From NCBI GenBank assembly GCA_029204225.1, contig CM055109.1:17913590-17977589 (forward strand): a stretch of 64,000 nt of DNA, written 5' to 3'. Source of the stretch: Diphasiastrum complanatum. Taxonomy: Eukaryota > Streptophyta > Lycopodiopsida > Lycopodiales > Lycopodiaceae. The notes under the pieces are model-generated. The model was not told the DNA's origin. It searched no databases and was given only the letters and a program-made list of their open reading frames with translations. Positions within the stretch are counted from its first letter, which is position 1; the number at the start of each line of letters is the position of its first letter. Shown piece by piece: positions 35,601-47,600 of the stretch. The translations under genes and the position numbers were made by a program.

Positions 35601-37672
35601 AAGAGGTTTACTTTTTTGCTAAAAGCTTGTATGGGAAGTAGTCCTGACAAACTGCTATCCACGGTCTATCTCTATCAATAAGCAACATATGCAATACACT
35701 GCTACTTCATTTAGAAGATAGCGAGCAGCCAATAGCTTATCGCTACTACAAAGGTATCTCTATTGGAGAATAGAAGGGAAGAGTTGTTATCCATGTTCGA
35801 AACAAGATTCACTACTTTACCAGCCTGATAGCAATTACAAAAGGTATGTCCAATCTTCTCTATCAAGCATTTCATAAATAGCAAGACATTATGCCCTTTA
35901 ACATAACCGTATCAGGGCAGATGCCTTACTGATCAGTACAAGAGCAAGAAGAATGTATTATGTTCAAATGAGCATTCAGTATGTAAGCAGCCATTCTATA
36001 CTACACAGATGTCAAGAAACTTGACATTGGTATCGGTGCCAGGTACTAGGGCAAATCCATGCCATACTAGTCCTAGGCATTCCCACAAAGATTGTGGGGA
36101 GTCCAGGCACCTTATAGTCTGGACAATCCATGTCATTCAGACACACCACGATCGAGTTCTTACTGAGTAATTAGCTTACTTTAAAAGCAACCGCACTTAA
36201 GTCAATTAAATCACAACCTTGCTATGAATAAACACTTTGTTAAATGACGGACATGCGACATAAGTAGTATTATGACAATGCTTTCAAAAAACACCATTCT
36301 AAGCGTATAGCTAACTCTCACAAGCATGAATTGCATTGTACTGTCGAGTAGGGAACCATTCAATCTATTATTACCTTCTCTATTCACATACATGGATACG
36401 AGGCGAAGTGATCTGCGAGCTACCCATTTTCAGTTGCTTAAGGCCGAATCCTCTTTTTGTAACACTCTCCTCATTCTATCGTAGTTAAACCATCATCACC
36501 ACTGAGAAAATGAAAAACAGAGATATCATCACGTGTTACTTATACTTGAAGAGCAAGTATATACCTCATTCCAGTCAAGCTTAATAAGCAATGCTTCAAC
36601 CATAAAGAGAGCACTATGGTAGCCTTTGTTGAGTAACAAAAAGCAATTTCAAGACATGCATGCACAATACTCATAACCACAACATGTAGTATGAGCATAC
36701 CAGAAAACTCGGAATGGCTCATAGCACGATCTATACACTTGGATTCAAGGCATGCATGCATACAAACAATGACCAGAACGTAAAGTGCAAGAGTAATAGT
36801 ATACTTGTGATGGTCCATCGCTGCCCTCAGCGCAAACTACTGCTGCTCAAGCAGTAAGTATGATGATTTAATTGAGCATTTATTGCAAAAACGCGATGGC
36901 AGCCGCGCCTTACTGGCAGTAGGTAGGCTGCAGGCATTGGTCCATTAATCATGCCATCACCTTGCTTATTAGAGATAAGCAAAGCTTAAATATTCCAGCA
37001 TGATTGTTCGTTGTCAAAACAACTAGTAAAGTTGATAAAATTTGTATTCATACCTGTGAAATGTTGTATCCAAAGCGTTGAGTTAGCACCCACTTGCTCA
37101 GTTGTGCGGATCAATCGCTGATAACACCATTCAATATTGGTTAATCGCTGATAGAGCCATTCAATAATGTTATATGGCATTACGAATACTTGAAAGTAGA
37201 AAGAAAGTGGCGCCAAACTATGATGGATCTCTTACCTTGGCTTCATAGTATCTGAAGCCCAATTACTCTTCCAATGGAAATCGCAAGTTTCTTCTATTCC
37301 AAGCTTCAGTTGTGGCAGTAGAGAAGCAAATACAAGAGAGAAGGAGAGATATAGAGAAGGAGAGCAGGAAGAGTAACCCTTAGGTTTGTGTGATCCTTCT
37401 TTAGATAGGCAAAACAGTGCCTCTTAGTGCACTGGGTGTTTATTGCTACACACCGTTAGATCATTTCATCCAAATGTGCACAGATCTTAGCCATCAAAGC
37501 AACCAAAGTCTCCCTCCAAAGGAAAAATTTGAATTTTTTTTCTTCCTTTTGGTGATTTACATAAGTCTTAGCAAGGTAAGGCAATTAAATAGATGTCATA
37601 CCATACAGGTAAATTCCTTCCATGAAGTATTAGCAGGTAAAAACCAACGTAGTAACTGCATAATAGAGCTCA

Positions 37673-38052
<380 letters not shown>

Positions 38053-38174
38053 AATAGTTAGGCTTATTGCAGATCCGGTGGCCACTACCAAATGGAAGCA
38101 AAAATATGGGAAGGCCTTCACCTTTATCACTCTCAACATCAGAGATAATCACATCAGTCACAATAGAAGTGCTT

Positions 38175-39205
38175 GAACTTAGTTGGAAGTTTAGATTCGA
38201 TTATGAATCATTTGAACAACTTTAAAAATCTTCTTGAGCAAATGTTTGCAACTGGCACATAAATCAACGAGGCAATTGACCTCATTACTCTTCTATCGAG
38301 CCCTCTTGACACCTACAAATAATTGGGTGATTGTTATTTTTATTTAGCGAGGTCTTACATTAGCAAAATTTCTATCTATGCAATTTTAAAAGGAGATCCG
38401 AAGAAATGGATCTTCATTATCCTATTCAACACCCTCTTTATTTGATTAAATTCGATAAGAAGAAGACATCGAAGAACGTACACAAATCACAAAAATCGAA
38501 TAATAATTCGAATTCATAACATGACACAAATTCGAACTGAGCTTCATCAAAATCAAAGTTGTTTTGCATATATCACAAAAAGACTGGACATTAGCTGGAG
38601 GATTGTTGAATCCTCAAATTGAAAAAGCAACAACAATAGCATTATGCTAATACAACATAATGTTCGAAGGACTTTGAAAAAGGAAGCCGATGAAACAACA
38701 TTCATGGAAAATAAAGATTGACAAAATGTTGATTCTTGGTATTTGGATTTAGGTGCTACTCAACACATGACAAGCCAACGGAATTGGTTTCATGAGTACA
38801 ATCGAGCTATGACTCAGAAGTATGTATCATTGGGTGATAGCACTACTCATAGTATTGATGGTGCAAGCACTATCAAATTGCAATTTTGGGATGTTACTAT
38901 TCTTATTCCAAACACTAACTTTGCTTATTAAGTTACTACAAAGATTTACAATCAACATAAAATTATTGCACCTATTATGGCAGAGAAATTCGAACGATGA
39001 TTCGAATACCCAAGTTAATTTTCTTTAAGATTTTATAGATTGGGATGGAGATGTTGACAGGAGAAAGTCAAAATCATGTTATGTCTTTGTGTTTAACAAG
39101 GGTGTTGTCTCTTGGAATAGCAAGAAGCAAAATTCGACTACATTATCTTCGATAGAGGTCGAATACATTGCTATTGCACATGCTGCAAAGGAGTACAATT
39201 GATTT
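38175..39205 (+). mobile_element. Ty1/copia element D, gag-protease joined to RNase H end
   Basis: Gag HLNNFKNLLEQMFATGT and LITLLSSPLDTY (about 38199-38320) are followed by a lost zinc-knuckle region and protease WYLDLGATQHMTSQRNWF (38739-38790). After about 38930 the reading passes, within roughly 110 bp, to the RNase H block RRKSKSCYVFVFNKGVVSWN and SSIEVEYIAIAHAAKEYN (about 39058-39200). Integrase and all of RT are missing. The gag resembles that of elements A and C. Confidence 0.82.
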
Positions 39206-41440
39206 ATTAATTAATCCCATGTGGGACAAATTAGTAGTAAGTGATCATAACAATTTGAAAGAAATACACAATTCATAATTCTGATGCATTTTTCTCATTA
39301 GTAATTGACAAACAATAACAATCGATTTCCACTCTTGATACACAATTTTACTACTAAATTGACATTAACTCTAGCTTGTCCGACACGCAAACATTGAGAT
39401 GTAGTTATCTCAATATGATTTTTTTGTTCATGTAATATGTCATTCCAACCTATAAATTGCAATAATCATAATCATATTATGGAGAGGTACTTAAACAAGG
39501 ATTAACCATGCTCAAAGCACCATAAGTCCCTATTGCATGTTTCCAAAGCATTCAGATGATGCAAAATTATTTACTTAATTGAGAAAAAATCAACCTACTG
39601 TTCACTTTCTTACACACAATTAAAACATCTTAAAATTTTTGCAAATTTTACTCTAAAAATCTCCAAACTTCCAAGAACGATAACTTGGATGTAATGCACC
39701 AAATCGGTCATTGAAAAGCACAATACAGAGGGAGTTCAAATCAGCAAGAGATATGTAGTGTGTCACCAATGATTGTATTGCACACGTGTGAACAATAAAT
39801 GCTCATAAAAACAATAGGAGGGCACACTTTTCCTAGAGGCTAGAGTTGAAAACAGCTTCTATGTTTTGCATGAGCACGAGATTGATTAAAAGAGTAGATT
39901 AGTGAAGGCTTTTATAGGTTCATATATGTAGCATTTGCTCAGAAGAAGTGAAAATCATGTTTTGGGAGGGCGTCCTATTATGAAATTTTCATCGATTTGG
40001 TGCACAAGCCTCAAGCAATCATAGTGAGAGTTTGAAGACTTGTTTCAAAGGACAAAAAACACACAAAACAACATGCATTCAACAACCATATCAAAAAATT
40101 GAAGTTCTAAATGTTTGAAAAAGCATACAATAGTTTTTTGTATTTTTCCGACATTGTTAGACCTCTATAACTCATTTCTATTGACCATGGCTTTTGAGTA
40201 GCCTATAAATTTCTCAAACAATGTGCATGAAAATTTCATGACATAGAAATTAGGTGTACCAATAAAAAATGTGAAAATTTCATTAAAAAACCATGTTCAT
40301 AGACCAAAATTTAACTTTTTTTTTTTTTCGCATGTTTTGATGAATCTTAACCTCATGCAAGTACAATTGATCCTAATTATAGACAAAACAATCCTCCTTT
40401 TTTCTCAATACGAACTCCGTCAATTTATAACAAAAAATCATCATTTTTTACTAGTTTTCACCATAAAACACAATCTAGAGGTGGCATTGAGGACATAATT
40501 GGCATGCAATCATTATTTTCAGCTTAATGATTGAAAAACAAAAAGCACTTCATTAACATACAATATATGGAGCAAAATCTCCCAATTAGCTAGAAGCCAA
40601 AGATCAACCCACAATAGCTTCACCCTTGAGCCATGATTAATGAATGTAGGAGAGGAGAGGATTCTAGCAACAACGGAGTAGAATTTAGAAGTGTAGGAGG
40701 GCGAGTTTCTAAAGGTACTTGTAGCCTACCAAATGCCTATGCATGTGCCATGCAAACCCTAGTAGAATGCGAAACTTAACTATAGCTACTATTGATACTC
40801 CTCAACAAGCACCTACAATGCTCTATAGCCTACAAACTGCTCAAAATTAGTTTTCTCCACACACTCTAGCTTCGTACCACTTTCTTAGCTTAATATGAAG
40901 CTCTCGACAACAAGCCACATTCACTCAGTAGGCACTCATGTTTATAGAAGCTTTGATACCATGTTAACAATCACGCAATCATAATGCATGAATACCATCA
41001 ACAACATAAGGAGGAGAGAAAACCACACCATGCTATGCTATAATTGAAAATAAAATACATTACAAAGATAGATAGAGAGAAAGGATTTAGAGGTTTGAGG
41101 TGTTCACCTTTAGTCTAGGTTACAACTAACAAGCCTAGATTAAAAAGAAGATGTGTGAAATTAGTAGTGAATTTCTAACAATCTTTCAATCTTTCCATAC
41201 ATGGTGTAGGATATTTGATGGGAAGTGCAATCCCACACAAGAGCCTATCCAATTAGTCTATCATAGGAAATTACAATGTTTCTTTAAGGCTGGGGTGCAT
41301 TTCACGAAGTTAAAAAAAAAAGTGGCCCTCATGTGTTGTGGGTTGTGTGGTGTGTTTAGTTGATGGGCTTGCCAACCAAGTTTAATTCCCCGCCCACACA
41401 TGAGCGAATACAAAGTGCAAAAACTTGTTCAAGACCGCAT
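39206..41440. other. AT-rich spacer with a possible minus-strand primer-binding site
   Basis: No gene seen. On the minus strand TGGTATCAAAGCT (40949-40961) matches an initiator-tRNA primer site, and the bases just upstream of it on that strand end TTAACA, a plausible LTR terminus. A decayed minus-strand LTR may therefore begin at 40962. No gag or pol was recognised below it. Confidence 0.45.
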
Positions 41441-41449
41441 AAAAGTTGG

Positions 41450-43090
41450 CTAAAATTTTGTAGCTAATTTTGAAGACATTATATGGCATAATTGTCATTT
41501 TTTGTCTACACATGAAAGCCCACGAGCTTTGGGGTATAAAGGACATTATGCTTATAAAGCCCATGGGCCCTGAACATGAACCAATCCATACGAGACATTG
41601 GTCAAATAGAGTCAACAATCTTTTGAAGAATAAAAGCCAAGTGTTGATGACTTTATACTATTTTGGCCCTTGTTCTTGGGGACCTTAAAAGTGTAAAGCC
41701 CCTCCCCACATGCCTTAAAAGTGTACAGCCCCTCCCCACATGCCTTTACCCCTATAAGTAAAAGATTATGAACTAAAATAAAAGTCCATTCAAAAGTGGA
41801 AATGTCCACATGATATAACAATTTATAGCCTAGCAAGCCATAAAAGTCCATTATTAGAAATTGACATGCCCATAAACAACTTTTTTTGAATTTTAAGTAA
41901 ACCTTTTTATTGATTCATTGAATCACTTTATCATAGAGAATGATGCCCAAAACTATTTTATCTCACTCTTACAACCGTCGTGGGTAAGGTTAAGTAGAAT
42001 GTTTGCTCATCCTTTGTTTTTTTAGAACACTTTATGGTGGTATAGGTAATTTTCGAACTTACATTTTTCCTTAATCAAGTTCACATAAAATTCCCAAATG
42101 ACCCTTACCACCATTAAAGATCATTCTCCTAAATGTAAAAAGATGACCAATTATTTTGAGCTTATTATTAAGCACATTATATGGGGTGGTTGTCTTCCTT
42201 TTTGTGTACAAATAAAAGCCCATGGGCTTTGGAGTATGAACACCATTGTACCATTAAAGCCCATGGGATCATAATGAAAACCAATCAATAGATGACATGT
42301 GTCTACAATAAAGTCAACAAATTTTCTTGTTTGCAATTTTTATGATGAGTAAAAGCCTGAATATCGAGCTTTGCACTTTCTATGGCCCCAAACGTACGAG
42401 CCGAAATAATGTGTAAAGCCTTTCCAACTAGGAGCCCAAAAAAGTGTAGAGCCCTCTCTACGCACATGCCTTTAGCCCTTTGTAAATGATATTCTCAAAA
42501 TTTTCTTGGGCTAAAACTATTATGCATTCCACAATGAAAAAGTATCTAATACAATATTAAATATAATTGTAAGCCAAAAATGTCCACATTTAGAAATTTA
42601 CTGCGCAAGATGTTGTTTTACCCAATAAAGCCTTTGATTGATTTGGTATATCAATTTATTATAGAGGATCGTGCCAAAAGATTTCCTACTTCACATATTA
42701 ATTTACGTTAAGTAAAATTTTGCCCATTCTTTTTACATACAAGAGTAATTTTTTAAAGAGCTTCATGGTGGTTCGAGTGATTTTGGAAGTTACGACACAT
42801 TTAGTATTTACATAATTTTATCATAGAGAGTATGATCCCCAAATTTTTTGATCCACCACATCTAATAGTTGTGTTAAGAGTAACTATTTGTCCATCTCAG
42901 TGGGGTGTATGGGTAGAGTTGTTAACTGCCACTAGAAAGGTGCAGGCTCGAATCTTGACCATTTTAATGACATCAAAGGAGCTTATGTTGTATATAACAA
43001 CCACTAGTTGTTTAACAATGTATGAAAAAAAACAAACTTTTTTGAAGGGCTTTTATGGTGGTTTAGATAAATTTTGAAGTTATGATGAGT
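41450..43090 (+). repeat. Diverged direct repeats, period about 0.7 kb
   Basis: Segments beginning with CATTATATGG (41477 and 42176), running through AAAGCCCA and CCATGGG words, recur in the same order about 700 bp apart. A second marker, TTATCATAGAG/TTATTATAGAGG before a GATG/GATCGTGCC word, recurs at about 41929, 42656 and 42820. Three decayed, partly shortened copies are the simplest reading. Identity is moderate. A tRNA-like stretch within it is described in the rejected list. Confidence 0.65.
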
Positions 43091-43194
43091 TCATCATCAC
43101 CTCTCTTAATAATATGCTAGTCTTTGACTTCTCAAATAGACATAACATCATAAATGCTTGCCAAAAAGAACCTTTTTTTTATTTTTTTAAAAAT

Positions 43195-44150
43195 TAAAAA
43201 TCTTAATTATTTTGAATGTTTGAAAAAAACAAAAATAATATATAAAAGACCATGTTTTATTTTGAATGCTTGAGAAAAAGTAAGAATGATTTGTAAGAAA
43301 ACCTTTATTTTTTTTGGAAGTGTGAAAAAACAAATTTGGTATTTGTAAAAAATCATTTTCATATCAAATGTTTCATAAAAATAAAAAATATTTGTAAGAC
43401 ATAATGTTTTTATCTTGGATTTTTGAGAAAAATTAAAAATAATTTGCAAGAAAATCCTTTTCTTTTGTTTTGCTTGGATGTGTTAGAAAAAAATGATTGA
43501 AATGATTTGTATTTTTTTAAAAATATTGAACATTTGAGAGAAATAAAAATAATTTGTAAGATAACATGTTTCATGTTGGGGGGTTTTTGAGAAAAGGTAG
43601 AAATAATGTGTAATTTAAAAAAAATAAAAAGCCATTTTCATATTTTCATATTTGAAAAAAATAAAATGATTTGTAAAACACTAAATTTCATATTGGATTT
43701 TTGAGAAAAAGTAGAAATGATTCGTAAGAAAACCCTTATTTTCTTTCCAAAAAAAGCTTGTAATTATGAATGGAATAAAACTAATAAATTATTTTTTGGA
43801 TATGTCAGGCGAAAGATTTGTGAAAGAGCTATTTCCATATTTAAACGTTTGAAAAAAATAAAAATGATTCGTAAAACATGTTTCATTTTGGATTTTTGGG
43901 GAAAAAAAGATTGTACTAAGACCGTTTTTTGGAATCGAAATAACAGACTTTTTTTGTTTTTGGATGTTGATTAAAAGAAACATTTGTCCGAAAAGCCTTT
44001 TTTGGAATGTACATCATAGGTATTTTTTTTTTGATGTGCGAGAAACAAAAACCCCTTTTTGGACTCACAACAATAATTTTTCCTTGTTTGGATGTGTGAG
44101 AAAAAAGGAATAATTTTTTTTTGGATTTGCGAGGAAAAAAAAAGGATTTG
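43195..44150 (+). repeat. Degenerate AT-rich tandem array, unit about 50-60 bp
   Basis: About 17 loosely conserved units of the theme TTTTGGATGTTTGAGAAAAA then ATAAAAATGATTTGTAAGAAAACC fill the kilobase upstream of the DEK gene. Unit length drifts and homopolymer A and T runs are common. Open frames across it have no meaning. Confidence 0.7.
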
Positions 44151-44242
44151 TAAATGTGAATGGAATCAAAATAGAAAATGAAAACTTCCAAACTATTTAC
44201 CTGGGCCTCGAGAGCTTGGGTTTTGAATTCGAAGTGACACAT

Positions 44243-44450
44243 GAAAGAGAGAGAGAAAAAAGGGGGGGGGGGGGGGGGGTCCGAGGGGGGAAGATTTCTC
44301 TTAAACCCAATTTAAATTTGGGCTTCAAGTCCGTTGCAATTGCGCGGCAGAGAAAGAAAACAAGAAGAAAGAGAACGGGGGAGAGAGAGAGAGCGAGAGC
44401 GAGAGCGAGAGCGAGACAGAGGGAAGAGAGCGAGAGCGAGAGGTTTTGGC
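44243..44450 (+). promoter_or_regulatory. GA-rich and G-run leader region of the DEK-family gene
   Basis: GAGAGA at 44245-44256, a run of about 18 G near 44262-44279, then (GAGAGC)n-type repeats at about 44382-44440, lie 250-450 bp before the ATG at 44689. GA/CT-rich stretches are common in plant core promoters and 5' UTRs. No TATA box is evident, so the transcription start is unknown. Confidence 0.5.
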
Positions 44451-44688
44451 AGGAGGTTGCAGCTTCCGAAGAGCAGGCAAAGTCTAGTCAGCAAGCAAAG
44501 CTTGGTGGGTTTTAGCTGGGATCGCAAAAAAATCGTGAAAAGTGCTGTTTATGTCGCGTAGATCTGCAGAGCTTGCGCGCATGGCTCGGAGTTGAGAGTG
44601 AGGTTTGTGGGTGTGTGTTTGTTCAGGTGCACAACAGCTTTTTGGTTTTATTTATTGTGCAAAGTAGAAGAGGGGTTTTGGTTGAGCG

Positions 44689-47600
44689 ATGGCGGAAGCT
44701 GGAGTGGAAGCCTCCGGCTTGGAGGCAGCAGCCAACGGAAGAGTTGCGAAAGAAAACGTAGAAACAGGAGGGGACCCGGAAAAGCAGTTTATTTTGGGGG
44801 AAGATGACAAAGCAAAGGCATCCCTCCCAACAGAAAAGGCTCAAAAAAATGAGGGAGCAGAAAAGGATGTAAAAGAAGGCAAGCTTGAGGCAGAAATAAA
44901 GGGGAAAGATCAAAGGGAGCAAGGCAAAGCAGAGAGGGGTGGGAAAGAAGAAGATAGCGAGATGAAGGACAGAGAGGTGGAGGAAAGGCAAGAACAGGCT
45001 GAGGACGTGCCTGTGAAGAAAAAAAGAGGAAGAAAACCGAAAGGGGCGAAGATTGCTGCTGGAGAGAAGCAAAACAGTGTCGCAGAAAAGCAAGAAGGGG
45101 AAAGTAAGAAAAGAAAGCTCTCCATAACAGAACCTTTGACTCCAATTGATAGGCCTTCCAGGGAGCGTAAGTCCATCGACAGATTCGTGGCATCAACGGA
45201 GAAGGATAAAATAAAAGGAGTTCAAATATTGAAGGTGATATAAGATAGAGAGATACACAGCATAGCTTTTTAATAATCACATTTCACTCTTTCCACTGAA
45301 TTTGTTCCTTTTTTTTTCCTCTAGCCCTCTTGCCACTGAATGAACACAATTTTTTTCTAGACTATGCAACCCCTTCTAGAAGGCTTTTAGGCTCTGGTTA
45401 GCTGTTTGCAATGAGGATTTTTTTGTTTCTAATGAATGCATACATTCTTTTCTATTTCCTTCTTTCAAGTGAATGCTCAAATCTTTTTCTAAATAATAGG
45501 TGATGCAACCCCTCCCAGAAAGCTATTTAGCTCTCTGGAATACACATTTCCTTCTTTATAGTGAGTGCATACATTCTTTTCTACTTCCCTGTTTCCGCTA
45601 ATGCACACATTTTTTTAAAATAAAATAGATGATTGAACACATTTTTTTTTAAATAAAATAGATGATTTAGCCCATTCCAGAAAGCTTTTTCAGCTGGCTG
45701 GAATGCACATTTTCATCTTTCCACTGAATGCAGACATTCATTTATATTTCCCTGTTTCCACTGAATGCACACCTGTGACACGTTTTTTTGATAAAATCAG
45801 ATGATGCGACCTTTCCAGAAAAATTGTAGGTTCTGAATAGCTTATGGTCCTTTTTCTCAAAAATGGTAAACACCCATCACATTGGACACATTTTTTTTGT
45901 TTCTGGAGTTCGATTGCCACATCTATTATATGCTATTAATTTTCGTTTGGACGAGTTTCAATGCTTTTTCTCTTGCAATGTTGTTGAAGTTGGTGCTTGC
46001 CAATAACTAAAAGTTTTTTTTGGACTGTGCAGGGGAGTGGCACAGCTTTGAAGGACATTCCAAATGGTTGGTTATGTTATATTTATCAACCATTTTTAGC
46101 AGCTCGATGGTAGTTGTATTTTATTGACATTATTATCATTCAATGGTCAATCTTGAATCCTGACCTGAGAGTTGAAACTTTCAAGTGCCACCTATATTCT
46201 AATACCTATTTTCACGATCCGTAGTTCATACTACATATATTGATGGTTTGAAATGGGAAAGAATTGACAACCTCGGGAAAGAATGGGCGAAACGGTTTTA
46301 AGGGTTTTTTCTTTGGGACTTTATCTCTAGCCTACTATGGAAAAAACACACTAATCTAAGTTTTAACACTTATCTTATCTCATCAACTACCCCCTCACAC
46401 ACTTCCTCACACAAAAAGAAGAGCATCACTAAACATAACCGTAGAATTGTTTAAAACTCGAAAACAGATTTTAATCCTTTATTTTACTATTTTGTTTCAC
46501 TCAAACGGCTTTTTTTTATTTGTTTGAAACGAACCAATTTCACTGAATGAAATGCATTTTAGTGAAGGTATGCTCCCTATTGATAAAAAACACATTCGAC
46601 ATGTACTTCGAGTTAAATGTACTTTTTGGTATTTCCAAGACATCAATGAAGCTTTTTTACCCTTTCCCTCTCTTTCTCTCCATCCCCCCGTTAGGCCGTC
46701 GAGACATATGGAAACACACGTTCAAGATTTAAAATGTTCCCTAGTACATTTTAGATGGCCATAGGAAGAGACACTTGATACAACATGTTATATATGTTGA
46801 TTTCAGAGTACATTTAGATTGCTACTATTTTATGATTGAAGACCTTTTTATGCTCTCACAATATGATGACACTCTATATGTAACTTTTAAGTCTTATCTG
46901 CCATTGGAATCTAAAAGATTAAAATAAAGCTCTCTCTCTCTCTCTCTCTCAAAGCTTGAGAAACTTGGCTATGGAAAACATCACACAAGGAGAATTACAT
47001 AAGCACCTCACAACACCAAAAGTTAGAAGAAGACATGAATTGCTAGAGAGAGATAGAGGAGGGCGTGGGTCCTCCAAATCCCTTGTGAGGCAAGCACCTC
47101 CTTTACATGCATGGAAGGTCTAGGTGTCAACCATAGGAGTGAGCTACTTGGCCAAGTGGGCCACTTGCACTAATTTACTCAACTTACAAAAGGGGAGTCC
47201 CATGTATTTATTAAAAAACATGCCCCATGAGTTATGTACAACTTACAACTTAACTAGTGAGTAGCCAAAGGGGTAAAATAGGCATTACTCTTCAACACCC
47301 CCCCTTAATGGCAATTTTATTCAAACTGACGCCCGACAAAGTTTTGAACTTTTCAAACTTATCTTTACTAAGTGTTTTAGTAAAAATATCAGCTATCTGG
47401 TCGTTGGTGTCACAATAAATTAGCTCGATCTCCCCACTGTGCACTCTCTCTCGTATGAAATGTTGGTCCACCTCTATGTGCTTCGTCCGTGCATGATAGA
47501 CTTGATTCCTCGCTAGCTGAATGAACTTTGGTTATCACAATGTAACAATGTAGGTCTTACTTGAGCAATCTGCATGTCCTCAAGTAGACGACGTAACCAA

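Noticed and set aside
36540-36818. 92-codon minus-strand frame with membrane-like composition inside the inverted-repeat structure
   Set aside because: It contains a local duplication of a GCATGCAT-rich segment but no known domain; composition alone does not support a protein.
42890-42965. tRNA-like stretch with GGCTCGAATCT (B-box-like) and GGGTAGAGTTG (weak A-box-like)
   Set aside because: No cloverleaf stems could be formed convincingly and no flanking duplication was seen. At most it is a decayed SINE head, too weak to list.
44623-45280. Long minus-strand open frames opposite DEK exon 1
   Set aside because: They are antisense shadows of a Lys/Glu-rich, stop-poor exon. The + strand reading is supported by splicing and DEK similarity.
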